Shown here: in pieces, positions 24,152 through 33,043 of the stretch | Layout of the letters: each line of letters opens with the position of its first letter | Position numbering within the stretch: the stretch's first letter is position 1 | NCBI GenBank assembly: GCA_024694125.1 | Contig: JAILKE010000003.1 | Span: forward strand, 1-38,764 | Source: Bacteroidales bacterium | GTDB lineage: Bacteria; Bacteroidota; Bacteroidia; Bacteroidales; UBA3663 | Direction: 5' to 3' | Length of the DNA: 38,764 nucleotides | Notes under the pieces: model-generated | Databases searched by the model: none | The model's input: only the letters and a program-made list of their open reading frames with translations | Told to the model about the DNA's origin: nothing | Position numbers and translations under genes: made by a program

Positions 24152-25799
24152 TATCTTCCGCCTTCGGGAAAGCTTTTCCGGAACGAAGTATTTCCATCGC
24201 CTGATGGTAGGTCTGGTCATTAGCCTGGAACATCTGATAGAAATAGTTCTCGTAGCCAGCCTGACGCATGATATAGGCCATGATAAGAATCTCGATTGCC
24301 TCACCACTGCGACGCTGCTGGGCGACAGTACCACGCACCTTGGGTTTGGCATACTCGATGAACTTAGGCAGAAGTTGCTGCGAACGGAGATAATCGCGCA
24401 TAGCCTCAAACGACGAGAATCCTGCCAACTGACTGCGATGACTGTCGCTGTACTGGAAGGCGAAGGAATAAATGACGCCCGTATTGATGCAACGATTGTA
24501 GTAGGAAGAAATGTAGGAAGTATCGGTCGGCACAAAGATGTCGGGCATGATACCACCACCTGCATATACGGCACGACCACCTACTGTCTGATAACGTAAG
24601 GAGTCAGCCAGTTTGATGCTGTCCTTGCTGTAGAACTCACCATGATTGTATCGATCGACCAGATCCATCAGGTACTTGTCACGCTCACCCATCTCGTATG
24701 GCTTCTGGATGCATCGACCAGAAGGAGTATAATAACGGGCAATGGTAAGACGCAGCGCCGAACCATCGTCCAGGTCGAACTGCTGCTGGACCAGACCCTT
24801 ACCGAATGAACGGTGACCAATGATAGTACCACGGTCATTGTCCTGAATAGCGCCCGAGAAGATCTCTGAAGCTGAGGCAGACCATTCATCAATGAGCACC
24901 ACGACCGGAACGCTTTGGAAGTTGCCACGACCATCGGCATATACATCGGAACGTGGTTGGCATCGACCCTCGGTATATACAATGAGGTTGCCGCGACCCA
25001 GGAACTCATTGACCATAGCGATACATACCTCAAGGTATCCACCTCCATTGCCACGCAGGTCAATCAGGAATCCCTCGGCTCCTTGTGATCGCAGTGTAAC
25101 GAGTGAAGTAAAGAACTCCTGATAGGTATTGCGACCGAAATTGTCAATGCGGATATAACCCACAGTACCATCCAGGTAGGTTGCCACGACGCTGTTGACC
25201 GGAATATCATTGCGCACGATATCGAAATGCAGTACCTCGTCTGCCGACGCACGTTTGATTCCAAGTTTCACAGTTGAACCCTTGGGACCACGCAGAGTCT
25301 TGAGCACTCGGTCGTTGTTGATATCCTTGCCACAGAAAGTAGAATCATTGACCGTAACGATGCGGTCACCAGGAACAATGCCAGCCTTCTCCGATGGACC
25401 TCCAGCTATAACCTGTATGACCATCACAGTATCCTGTTGAATATTGAACTGAATACCTACTCCCGAGAATGAACCATCCAACTGCTCATTAACCTCACTG
25501 AGGTCCTGCGCAGGAATATAATTGCTGTGGGGATCAAGTTCCTCTACTATGGTGGGGATAGCATCCTCAACCAGATTCTTAAGTTCAAGACTATCTACAT
25601 ACTTGTCGCGAAGCAGGTCGAAAAGGTGGACCAACTTGGCCGATGCATCGTCCGAAGTCATTTCGCCCGAAGCATCATCGCTCGACATATAGGCACCATA
25701 GCCATTAGCTACGGCACGGCGCTCACCCAGCAACATTCCCACACATAGGAAGATAGCGAGGAGCAATGAGATGATCAATGGATATAAATAGCGTTTCAT
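24147..25799 (-). CDS. S41 family C-terminal processing peptidase with PDZ domain
   Basis: The 550-residue protein has one N-terminal membrane or signal-anchor helix (residues 5-25), so it should act in the periplasm. A PDZ domain spans about 110-190 (SGVGIQF..., GIVPGDRIVTVND), followed by the peptidase S41 core: the DLRGNGGGYL strand at 247-256, EWSASASEIFSG (305-316) with the catalytic serine, and SFGKGLVQ with K334. The C-terminal 170 residues are an extension typical of Bacteroidetes CtpA-like enzymes. A small duplication (SSDDASGEM, TSDDASAK) follows the anchor. Its stop codon lies in a heptad array. Confidence 0.94.
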   Translation of the reverse strand: MKRYLYPLIISLLLAIFLCVGMLLGERRAVANGYGAYMSSDDASGEMTSDDASAKLVHLFDLLRDKYVDSLELKNLVEDAIPTIVEELDPHSNYIPAQDLSEVNEQLDGSFSGVGIQFNIQQDTVMVIQVIAGGPSEKAGIVPGDRIVTVNDSTFCGKDINNDRVLKTLRGPKGSTVKLGIKRASADEVLHFDIVRNDIPVNSVVATYLDGTVGYIRIDNFGRNTYQEFFTSLVTLRSQGAEGFLIDLRGNGGGYLEVCIAMVNEFLGRGNLIVYTEGRCQPRSDVYADGRGNFQSVPVVVLIDEWSASASEIFSGAIQDNDRGTIIGHRSFGKGLVQQQFDLDDGSALRLTIARYYTPSGRCIQKPYEMGERDKYLMDLVDRYNHGEFYSKDSIKLADSLRYQTVGGRAVYAGGGIMPDIFVPTDTSYISSYYNRCINTGVIYSFAFQYSDSHRSQLAGFSSFEAMRDYLRSQQLLPKFIEYAKPKVRGTVAQQRRSGEAIEILIMAYIMRQAGYENYFYQMFQANDQTYHQAMEILRSGKAFPKAEDN

Positions 25800-25815
25800 G
25801 TGAGTTCTTTATGTT

Positions 25816-25886
25816 ATATGATTGTAGGATTTTATGGTTGTGAGGTTGTACGATTTTATGATTGTGAGGTTGTACGATTTTATAGC
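25816..25886. repeat. 24-base tandem repeat before the S41 gene
   Basis: The unit TGTGAGGTTGTACGATTTTA plus four more bases occurs at 25839 and 25863 with a 24-base period, preceded by a partial copy at about 25820. Being a multiple of 3, it gives a false plus-strand reading of VVRLYDFM repeats, which I do not regard as a gene. Confidence 0.85.
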
Positions 25887-25911
25887 CATTAGGGTTTCGC
25901 CGCCACCGCCA

Positions 25912-25971
25912 TTTTCGTTATGGTTTTCGTACGAAGTTTGTTTTTCGTTTTGGTTATCATTATCGTACGAA
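25912..25971. repeat. TTTTCGTT/CGTACGAAGT element, copy A
   Basis: Bases 25912-25937 match 30370-30395 at 25 of 26 positions; each copy ends in TTCGTACGAAGT, a palindromic core, with further TTTTCG words and a second CGTACGAAGT at 25963-25972. It lies just past the stop of the DUF4831 gene on the minus strand. Confidence 0.85.
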
Positions 25972-25974
25972 GTA

Positions 25975-27078
25975 TCAATTCCCGTCCCTGAAAACCGTTA
26001 TCTTTCCCGTAGCAGGGTCAAACTGCGCCGAGGTGGGAAGTTTCTTGTCCGTGAATTGACCTGGTTGCAGGAACTCGACATGACCGAACTGCCCCATAGG
26101 CCACTCGCCCTGATCCAAGACCTCACCACGCAATGAGACCGCTACGCGAGCACGACCCGGTACAGTATGAGCAATACCTGTAGCCTGAGGGATTGCACGG
26201 CCCTTGGCATCCAGTTGAGCAGGGACCTTGCGTTGGTCCGAGGTGATGGCAACCTGCATATAGACAGCTTCACCCGACAGATCGTCAGCTTCTACGAAAC
26301 CGAAATGTGACGAGAATCGGAACAGAATCTGACGCCCCTGCTCACGCGGACGGAATTCGAAAGATCGATTCACAGTCGTCGATTCGACCACTCCGGTAAA
26401 GAGTTCCAGATAGGCGGCCTCCTGCGCCTTGAGATGATCCAGTACAATACGGAATGAAGCGCCATCAGCCGGAAGATGATCCACGTCACCAGTGAGCAGG
26501 TTCAGACGACTCTCACGAATGCGGAAGATCTGTCGTGCTGCAATCTCGGCCTGCTTGGAACGCGAACCTGCCTTAAGCATCTCTTCACTCAAGACATCGG
26601 AAGAGTGCATTTCCGGAGCATACGATGCCAACGTATCGACCGTAAAGACCAATGGAGTATCAGGTGCCGGAGCTTTGAGGGGCGCAGCTACAGCAGGCTC
26701 TCGATTGATGCTGACCAGTTGGCCTTGTTGGCCCAACCAAAAGGTCGGAGCATACACCTTTTCGCTGAAGTTGATATGGAAAGTGCGCGATGAATCGGCC
26801 ATAATGACCGGATCCATCTCAACATTTTTGAGGGTCCAAACCGTCTGGTCCTCCATCGGCACGTTGGTCAGACCGAGATACTTCTCGGCATATTGAGCAA
26901 AGACGCCAGCCCGCACCGTAGTGCAAACTGCTTCAGCCTGCACATGCAGGCCCACGGCAGGAAGGCTGTATGTTATGCCGTAATGCTGGTTATCACCTAT
27001 ATGTACGCGCTGCACCTGCTGCGCCACTACGGGCGACAGACAGAGAGAGGCGAGAATAATGCTTGCTATATGTTTCAT
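25975..27078 (-). CDS. DUF4831 family exported protein
   Basis: The product is 367 residues from the ATG at 27078; the preceding TTG codon adds one residue only. A signal peptide (MKHIASIILASLCLSPVVA, cleavage before QQVQRV) indicates export. The body matches DUF4831, a family of unknown function from Bacteroidetes: the ITYSLPAVGLHVQAEA strand, the AQYAEKYLG segment and the RSKQAEIAARQIFRIRESRLNLLTGD block are characteristic. It is rich in beta strands, has no catalytic motif I can see, and lies between recR and the S41 protease gene. Confidence 0.9.
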   Translation of the reverse strand: MKHIASIILASLCLSPVVAQQVQRVHIGDNQHYGITYSLPAVGLHVQAEAVCTTVRAGVFAQYAEKYLGLTNVPMEDQTVWTLKNVEMDPVIMADSSRTFHINFSEKVYAPTFWLGQQGQLVSINREPAVAAPLKAPAPDTPLVFTVDTLASYAPEMHSSDVLSEEMLKAGSRSKQAEIAARQIFRIRESRLNLLTGDVDHLPADGASFRIVLDHLKAQEAAYLELFTGVVESTTVNRSFEFRPREQGRQILFRFSSHFGFVEADDLSGEAVYMQVAITSDQRKVPAQLDAKGRAIPQATGIAHTVPGRARVAVSLRGEVLDQGEWPMGQFGHVEFLQPGQFTDKKLPTSAQFDPATGKITVFRDGN

Positions 27079-27122
27079 CAATATACAATTGAATATTTAG
27101 GTCAATAAAAGGCTCGAGTTTC

Positions 27123-27139
27123 GCAAGTTCCGAACTTGC
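27123..27139. terminator. Small palindrome between recR and DUF4831 genes
   Basis: GCAAGTTC-C-GAACTTGC is a perfect 8-bp dyad 27 bases past the recR stop. No strong T run follows on the minus strand, so termination is only possible. Confidence 0.4.
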
Positions 27140-27165
27140 TCACTACCCTACATCGAACAGGGGAA

Positions 27166-27819
27166 TCAGGTATGCTGTTGTCCGAAACTGTCAGTGAAGA
27201 GAGTTCGGTTCAAGATAGACTTGCCCAACGTAATCTCGTCGGCATATTCGATCTCATCACCCACAGCGACACCGCGTGCCAAGGTAGTAACCCGCAGATC
27301 GGGGAACTCGCCCAGTTTGCGGAAAATATAGAAATTGGTTGTGTCACCCTCCATAGTCGTAGATAGCGCCAGGATGACCTCCTGCACACGCGGCGTAGTT
27401 GATCCAGGCTGACGTGACTCACGGATGCGTTCCACCAGGCTGTCTATCTGCAACTGCTGAGGCCCTACTCCGTCCATAGGCGAAATCAGTCCACCCAGGA
27501 CGTGATACAGACCTCCGAACTGACGGGTAGCCTCGACCACCATCACCTCCTTGACATTCTCCACTACACAGAGCGTGGTAGCATCTCGTTGCGGATTACT
27601 GCAGATGGAGCATATTTCGCTGTCACTGATGTTGTGGCACATACGACAGTAATGGACCTCACGACGCAGACGAATCAGACTTTCGCCTAGCTGCACAGCA
27701 CGTTCAGGCTCCTGTCGAAGCAGGTGCAACACAAGGCGCAAGGCAGTCTTGCGTCCCACGCCAGGCAGTTTGGCGAACTCATCGACGGCATTGGTCAGGA
27801 GCAGACTTGGATATTCCAT
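27166..27819 (-). CDS. recR: Recombination protein RecR
   Basis: The 217-residue protein is somewhat longer than the usual ~200. It has the N-terminal helix-hairpin-helix ([15 protein letters not shown] at 15-29), the zinc finger C58-x2-C61-x8-C70-x2-C73, and a Toprim domain beginning [14 protein letters not shown] (E87). It works with RecO to load RecA on gapped DNA. The C-terminal extension [18 protein letters not shown] accounts for the extra length. It is followed by the DUF4831 gene. Confidence 0.96.
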   Translation of the reverse strand: MEYPSLLLTNAVDEFAKLPGVGRKTALRLVLHLLRQEPERAVQLGESLIRLRREVHYCRMCHNISDSEICSICSNPQRDATTLCVVENVKEVMVVEATRQFGGLYHVLGGLISPMDGVGPQQLQIDSLVERIRESRQPGSTTPRVQEVILALSTTMEGDTTNFYIFRKLGEFPDLRVTTLARGVAVGDEIEYADEITLGKSILNRTLFTDSFGQQHT

Positions 27820-27840
27820 ATTACTGTCGTGGAATTAAAA

Positions 27841-28323
27841 TCAGAAGAAATGTTTCTTGGCACGGTCCAGTTCACGGCGACCTTCTTCCTCCTTGATGGT
27901 ATTGCGCTTATCAAACTGTTTCTTGCCCTTACACAGAGCGATGTCCATTTTGGCCAATCCCTTCTCATTGAAGAACAGTCGCAGGGGAACAATGGTCAGA
28001 CCCGGTTCCTTGCTGTCGTTCGCCAAGTTACGCAACTCCTTTTTGCTGAGCAGCAACTTGCGGTCACGGTGGCTGTTGTGATTGTTGTATGTACCATAGA
28101 AGTACTCGGCAATATAGGCATTCTTGACCCAGAGTTCCCCCTTGTCAAAGATGCAGAAAGTATCGGTCAATCCAGCCTTACCTGCACGCAACGACTTGAC
28201 CTCGGTACCCGTCAGCACCAGTCCGGCTGTATAGGTATCGAGAATCTCATAGTCAAAGGTTGCTCGCTTGTTCCGGATATTGACTTGAGTATTGCTGTTT
28301 TTCTTGTTTTTGTTGTTACTCAT
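27841..28323 (-). CDS. smpB: SsrA-binding protein SmpB
   Basis: The 160-residue protein partners tmRNA in rescuing stalled ribosomes. The core is recognisable from [33 protein letters not shown] to [22 protein letters not shown], quoted here only as landmarks ([23 protein letters not shown]). A low-complexity NNKNKKNSN stretch precedes it. Its start overlaps the stop of the upstream membrane protein by ATGA, implying coupling. No tmRNA gene is visible in the window. Confidence 0.96.
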   Translation of the reverse strand: MSNNKNKKNSNTQVNIRNKRATFDYEILDTYTAGLVLTGTEVKSLRAGKAGLTDTFCIFDKGELWVKNAYIAEYFYGTYNNHNSHRDRKLLLSKKELRNLANDSKEPGLTIVPLRLFFNEKGLAKMDIALCKGKKQFDKRNTIKEEEGRRELDRAKKHFF

Positions 28324-28913
28324 TTTTCAAATATGGCTAAAAGCCCCGAGATGATGCGTGGGCTGAAATAGATGAAGGCAGCAGCCAACGTCATAAAGAA
28401 GTTGCGGGCTGTCTGAAGCTTCAGATACACGTCCGTGCCTACATATACTATATATATCACGTATAGACCGATGAAGGAGAGGAACGTGAAATAAGGCAAA
28501 CAGGCGCATAGCAGTTCGACCAACATCACGATGCTCATACAGTAATGCACGAAGACCTCAATCTGATTCTTGTCAAAATGTATGTGCGTCAGGCTGGAGA
28601 AACACTGCTGCAGCAGCAACCTCGCCAATGTAGGTCCCGCGGCATAGCTCAATACGAAGGCAACCATTCCCTTCATCGCATATTCGAGGCTGAAAGGAGC
28701 ATCGAACGGCAACTTAGAATGCAGCATCACGCCATTACCGTGCAGCAGGAAGATGATCAATGCCCCCACGCCCATCATCGGCCAATAGTAGCAACGCAGC
28801 ATATAGTCCGCCTGTCCCTCTTTACAATCGGGTTCGGCCAGTCGCGCCCAGGTCTCGTCAGTTCGAGAGAGAAGTCCCGAGACGTATTTCAATATGAAGC
28901 GCAGTTCTTCCAT
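28320..28913 (-). CDS. Multi-pass membrane protein (Yip1-like)
   Basis: The 197-residue protein has about five hydrophobic segments (roughly residues 46-60, 80-98, 122-142, 145-162 and 170-192) after a soluble N-terminus with the segment [12 protein letters not shown]. The layout resembles the bacterial Yip1 domain family, which is of unknown function. The gene overlaps smpB by four bases. I have no basis for a specific role. Confidence 0.75.
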   Translation of the reverse strand: MEELRFILKYVSGLLSRTDETWARLAEPDCKEGQADYMLRCYYWPMMGVGALIIFLLHGNGVMLHSKLPFDAPFSLEYAMKGMVAFVLSYAAGPTLARLLLQQCFSSLTHIHFDKNQIEVFVHYCMSIVMLVELLCACLPYFTFLSFIGLYVIYIVYVGTDVYLKLQTARNFFMTLAAAFIYFSPRIISGLLAIFEK

Positions 28914-28974
28914 AAAGTGTTATATTGGGAAAATCTTGGGGAGTTAACAGGGAATATCGGACGACAATTATTGG

Positions 28975-29021
28975 GAAGTTAATGGGAATCCGGCAACCAC
29001 CTGTCAACTCCCATTAACTTC
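28975..29021. terminator. 13-bp stem downstream of the ser block
   Basis: GAAGTTAATGGGA (28975-28987) and TCCCATTAACTTC (29009-29021) pair perfectly around a 21-base loop, 12 bases past the DUF1015 stop on the minus strand. An alternative partner GGGAGTTAACAGG lies at about 28939. No T run follows, so it may be a terminator or an mRNA 3' end stabiliser. Confidence 0.6.
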
Positions 29022-29033
29022 TCTATTTATCTA

Positions 29034-30278
29034 TCAATCCAATTTATGAACGATCAATCCCGAACGGAGTTTAGGCTCGAACCAAGTAGTCTTAGGAGGC
29101 ATGATGTTGCCGCTGTCTGCAATGGCCATCAACTGGTCCATCGATACAGGGTAGAGAGCCAGGGCAACCTTCATCTCTCCGCTATCTACACGACGCTTCA
29201 GTTCGCCCAGGCCACGCAGACCGCCGACGAAGTCGATACGCTTGTCACGACGCAGGTCCTTGATGCCCAGGATATCGTCCAGAATCAGATTAGATGAGAT
29301 CGATACATCGAGCACGCCGATAGGATCATTGTCATCGTATGTACCGGGCTTAGCTGTGAGGCTGTACCACTTGCCACCCAGGTAGAGGCTGAAGTTGTGC
29401 AGATGAGTAGGACGATATTCCTCGGTACCCATCAACTTAACCTCGAAGTTATCTGCGAGTTTCTGCAGGAATGCCTCGTCCGACAGACCGTTCAGGTCCT
29501 TGACCACACGGTTGTAGTCCATAATCTTGAGCTGCGATGCAGGGAAGCATACAGCGAGGAAGAAGTTATACTCCTCGTTGCCCGTATGAGCAGGATTGTT
29601 CTGAGCCTTCTCCAGACCTACACGAGCAGCTGCAGCTGTACGATGGTGACCATCAGCGATGTAGAGATATGGGATAGCAGCGAAAGCATCAGTAACCTTC
29701 TGAATCAGGTCATCCTCGTCGATGACCCAGAACTCGTGACCGAAGCCCTCAGCCGAAGTGAAGCGCTCTACCGAAGGACGGGCAGCGACGCGATTGATGA
29801 CCTCAGCGAGCACATCATTATCTGGGAAGGCGAAGAAGACAGGCTCCATATTGGCGTTCAGGCAGCGGACGTGCTTCATGCGGTCCTCCTCCTTGTCGGC
29901 GCGAGTCAGCTCGTGCTTCTTGATTACGCCATTGACATAGTCCTGCACATTGGCAGCCACTACGATACCATACTGAGTACGGTCACCCATAGTCTGGCTG
30001 TAGAGGTAGTAGCAAGCCTTGCCATCCTGCTTGAGCCATCCCTGCTGCTGGAACTTGGCGAACTGCTCAACGGCAGCGTCATAGACCTTAGGGTCGTGTT
30101 CGTCGCATATAGGGTCGAAGTTAATCTCTGGTTTAATGATATGATAGAGCGACTTCTCGTTACCTTTGCACTCATCGTATGCCTCTTGTGAAGAGAGCAC
30201 ATCGTATGGACGAGAAGATACTACAGGAGCGAGTTCCGCACTTGGACGGAGGCCGCGAAATGGGCGTACAGTTGCCAT
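29034..30278 (-). CDS. DUF1015 family protein linked to serine synthesis
   Basis: The 414-residue protein matches DUF1015 over its length: RPFRGLRP at 5-12, SSRPYDVLS at 21-29, KHELTRADKEEDR at 121-133 and D209-G-H-H-R213 followed by alanines (IADGHHRTAAAARV). The family's chemistry is not established to my knowledge. The DGHHR box is reminiscent of the ParB/SerK-type fold, which would fit a nucleotide- or phosphoserine-handling enzyme (inference, weak). It is downstream of serC and serA, a neighbourhood common in Bacteroidetes, separated here by a kinase-like gene. Since no serB lies nearby, a role in the last steps of serine synthesis or its control is possible. Confidence 0.9.
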   Translation of the reverse strand: MATVRPFRGLRPSAELAPVVSSRPYDVLSSQEAYDECKGNEKSLYHIIKPEINFDPICDEHDPKVYDAAVEQFAKFQQQGWLKQDGKACYYLYSQTMGDRTQYGIVVAANVQDYVNGVIKKHELTRADKEEDRMKHVRCLNANMEPVFFAFPDNDVLAEVINRVAARPSVERFTSAEGFGHEFWVIDEDDLIQKVTDAFAAIPYLYIADGHHRTAAAARVGLEKAQNNPAHTGNEEYNFFLAVCFPASQLKIMDYNRVVKDLNGLSDEAFLQKLADNFEVKLMGTEEYRPTHLHNFSLYLGGKWYSLTAKPGTYDDNDPIGVLDVSISSNLILDDILGIKDLRRDKRIDFVGGLRGLGELKRRVDSGEMKVALALYPVSMDQLMAIADSGNIMPPKTTWFEPKLRSGLIVHKLD

Positions 30279-30339
30279 GATTATATATAAAGTTTAATGG
30301 TTAACGGTTAAAGGGTTAATGGAAGTTTGAACGACTTTT

Positions 30340-30416
30340 TTGATTTTCGTTTTCATACGAAACTTTTCGTTTTCGTTATCGTTTTCGTACGAAGTCTTTC
30401 GTTTGTCACTTCCCTT
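30340..30416. repeat. TTTTCGTT/CGTACGAAGT element, copy B
   Basis: Bases 30370-30395 repeat 25912-25937 with one difference. Additional TTTTCG words and a TCATACGAAA variant precede it, and a single GTCACTTCCCT unit of the 11-base family follows at about 30406. As in copy A, it lies directly past a minus-strand stop codon (30423). Confidence 0.85.
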
Positions 30417-30422
30417 AAAAAA

Positions 30423-32060
30423 TCATTTCAGATATTTCTTGATCATCACATTGATCTTGCGCAATGATAAAGGATTACGAAGCAGGTATCGGGCACCATC
30501 CAACTGAATGCGGTGATGCAGCGTACGTGTCGCATATTGAGCTGTGACGATGATCGGAGTAGCTGGGTAGAGATCGTGCATCTTCTGAATAGCCTCGTCA
30601 ATCTGCATGTGGCCCGACAGATTGTAATCGACAAAGACGATGTCGGGGTTCTGCGACTTATAAGCCTCCCACAGGGCATCCGTACTGCGGAAATGAATCA
30701 CATTGAACAGATGCTGATTCTGGAACAATTCGGGCGAATCGTTCGAACCGACCAATACCGATACCTGAATATCGGCAGGCTGATCCACTGCCAGTTCCGA
30801 CAGGCCCGCATCAGCATCATTGTCCGACAGCAAGTCATCGTCCATACCATTGACAGCCTCCCGGATGGGCGTTACCCCCGGAGTAGAGTTTCCAGCAGGA
30901 CTGATTATCTGACGGGCATCCACTGGCAGGGTGACCATATAGTGCAGACGACGGTCCTCGGTCTGCTTTACTTCAACCTCGCCGAATAGTCTCTTGGCCA
31001 ACAGACGACAGAAGCTGAGACTCATACCACCTTCGGTCAGTACCATCTCCAGGTTACCGAACTGGGCTTCGCTCTCGGTACAGGTCACGCAGAACTGGAT
31101 GAAATCGGGATTGAGCAACCTGTACGTGAGGGTCAGGTAACCGTTGCGCGTGTTGTGCATCTGGCTATTGACCACATTCTCCAGCATCAGGTCGAGCAAC
31201 TTGTCGTTGGCATAGATCGTCACGTCATCGTACAGATTGGAGAAATAGACTTTCATTCCCTGAGGCATCCGCAGCGAATAGACCTGTTGCAATTCAGCCA
31301 GATGTTCCCACAGCGAAATACGCGTCACCTCATTATCCGTATCACGGACCTGTCCGCCAGCCACGTGACTGGCTCTGTCTATCAGTTCCATCAGGTGTTC
31401 GCCCTGCTGCTTGAGCATATATATTTCTCGGAGTCGCTCCTCCCGTGTGCCCTGCATCTCGCCAGTGATGATGCCATCAGCATGACTGGCCAGGTTCGAT
31501 ATGAAAGCCTTGAATTCCTGCATCACACCCAGGCAGTACTCAACGTGCTGCCGCTGCGTCTGAATCTGGCGGTCCTTGGTCGATAGCAGTTTCATCTGCA
31601 CCTTGACACGGTGGTCAATGTTGATAGCCACACCACGCAGGTAGGCAGGCTTACCCTGCTCGTCACGGCGCACTATCTTACCACGGAAGCCGTACCATTC
31701 ATATTGACCGGAACTTGTACCATCGGGTTTCAGTTCTGCTGCCACATTGAGGCGCAGATCGACTTCAAACATCTTGTCCGACCTATAGATGGGCGAGTTC
31801 TGACGCACGAAGATCTTCTCCACATCGTCGGGATGAACACGCTCCAACATCGTTGCGAGTTTGATGTTATTGTCGTGATTGCTGACCCAAAGGCTATTCA
31901 ACGAAGGTATCCCGAAGCGCACTATGTGCTCCGGGATATACCATTCCCAAACATAGGTTTGGCACTCGTTCAGGAAGGGATCAAACTCATTGTTCGCCTT
32001 CTGTTTCAATGTTACTTCTATGAATTGGAGGGTGTCCTGCTGGCTCAATGGACAGTCCAT
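30423..32060 (-). CDS. Degenerate hybrid sensor kinase (PAS, kinase-like, receiver)
   Basis: The 545-residue soluble protein has a PAS-like domain at about 30-155 (ends LRGVAINIDHRVK), a dimerisation helix region at 165-235, a GHKL-like domain at 250-380 and a receiver domain at 430-545. Catalytic motifs are largely lost: the phosphoacceptor box reads FISNLASHADGI instead of FxxNxSHExRTP; the DxGxG box is absent; the G2 box reads EGGMSLSF. The receiver keeps D478 (IVFVDYNL) and T506, but the acidic pocket is VLVGSND and the conserved lysine before proline is N529 (LLRNP). It is probably a pseudokinase or scaffold. It lies 34 bases after serA, inside the serine block. Confidence 0.85.
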   Translation of the reverse strand: MDCPLSQQDTLQFIEVTLKQKANNEFDPFLNECQTYVWEWYIPEHIVRFGIPSLNSLWVSNHDNNIKLATMLERVHPDDVEKIFVRQNSPIYRSDKMFEVDLRLNVAAELKPDGTSSGQYEWYGFRGKIVRRDEQGKPAYLRGVAINIDHRVKVQMKLLSTKDRQIQTQRQHVEYCLGVMQEFKAFISNLASHADGIITGEMQGTREERLREIYMLKQQGEHLMELIDRASHVAGGQVRDTDNEVTRISLWEHLAELQQVYSLRMPQGMKVYFSNLYDDVTIYANDKLLDLMLENVVNSQMHNTRNGYLTLTYRLLNPDFIQFCVTCTESEAQFGNLEMVLTEGGMSLSFCRLLAKRLFGEVEVKQTEDRRLHYMVTLPVDARQIISPAGNSTPGVTPIREAVNGMDDDLLSDNDADAGLSELAVDQPADIQVSVLVGSNDSPELFQNQHLFNVIHFRSTDALWEAYKSQNPDIVFVDYNLSGHMQIDEAIQKMHDLYPATPIIVTAQYATRTLHHRIQLDGARYLLRNPLSLRKINVMIKKYLK

Positions 32061-32094
32061 CAGCCCTCAGGACACACCTTATCATTATCAATTT

Positions 32095-33012
32095 TTAGTT
32101 GACACGGAACTTGTCAATACCCTGCTTCAGGAAGCCTACGCTCTGGTTGGCAGCAGCAATACCGGCATTGGCATTAGCCTCGGCTGTCTGAGCGCCGCTC
32201 TTCTTGGGAGTGAAGAATACGCGGGTACCGAACTTAGCAACGAAATCATCAGCAGTTGCAGGCTTGACGTCGGCGATGTACTTGAAGTCGTCGCGCTCCT
32301 CCATCAGCTTCATCACACCAGCCTCATCGATGACCTCCTTACGGGCGGTGTTGATCAGGCAGGCACCCTTAGGCATGGTCTTGAGCAGGTCATAGTTGAT
32401 GGAACCGATGGTCTCCTTGGTTGCTGGGCAATGCAGTGATACATACTGGCAGGTCTTGTAGAGCTCTGGAATAGAAGCAACAGCCTTGACACCAGCAGAC
32501 TCGATCTGCTCCTTGGTCAGGAATGGATCGTATGCATATACCTCCATACCGAAGCCCTGAGCTACGCGAGCTACGTTGCGAGCTACGTTACCGAAGGCGT
32601 GCAGACCCAGGGTCTTGCCCTTGAGCTCAGTACCAGCAGCACCACTGAACTGGTTACGGCACTGGAAGAGCAACATACCGAAGACGAGCTCAGCCACAGC
32701 ATTGGCGTTCTGGCCAGGAGTATTCATAGCCACAACGTTGTGAGCAGTAGCAGCAGCCAGGTCGATATTGTCATAACCTGCACCGGCACGCACTACGAGC
32801 TTGAGGTTCTTGGCTGCATCGAGCACTTCAGCATCGACAATATCCGAACGGATGATGATGCCGTCTGCGTCAGCTACAGCCTCCAGGAGTTGTTTCTTTT
32901 CTGTATATTTCTCGAGCTTTGCTACCTCGATGCCGCCCTTGGCGAGCACCTCTTCCATTGCCTTGACGGCAGCAGCAGCAAAAGGCTTCTCAGTTGCGAT
33001 AAGAACTTTCAT
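32095..33012 (-). CDS. serA: D-3-phosphoglycerate dehydrogenase, lysine-type
   Basis: From the ATG at 33012 the protein is 305 residues, the short form without ACT regulatory domains, so feedback inhibition by serine is not expected through that route. The NTPGQNANAVAELVFGML stretch and the INTARKEV segment with R224 place it in the D-2-hydroxyacid dehydrogenase family. The position of the usual catalytic histidine is TPKKSGAQTAEAN, with lysine (K270/K271); the nucleotide loop reads GLHAFGNVA, with alanines replacing two glycines. This lysine version is known from Bacteroides and Entamoeba enzymes. It begins 31 bases after serC and makes phosphohydroxypyruvate for SerC. Confidence 0.93.
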   Translation of the reverse strand: MKVLIATEKPFAAAAVKAMEEVLAKGGIEVAKLEKYTEKKQLLEAVADADGIIIRSDIVDAEVLDAAKNLKLVVRAGAGYDNIDLAAATAHNVVAMNTPGQNANAVAELVFGMLLFQCRNQFSGAAGTELKGKTLGLHAFGNVARNVARVAQGFGMEVYAYDPFLTKEQIESAGVKAVASIPELYKTCQYVSLHCPATKETIGSINYDLLKTMPKGACLINTARKEVIDEAGVMKLMEERDDFKYIADVKPATADDFVAKFGTRVFFTPKKSGAQTAEANANAGIAAANQSVGFLKQGIDKFRVN

Positions 33013-33043
33013 TTCAATTATCAATTAATTTAGATTGAATAAT

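Noticed and set aside
25834-26136. Plus-strand open frame starting with VVRLYDFM repeats
   Set aside because: It arises from the 24-base tandem repeat and then runs antisense to the DUF4831 gene; no independent sign of coding.
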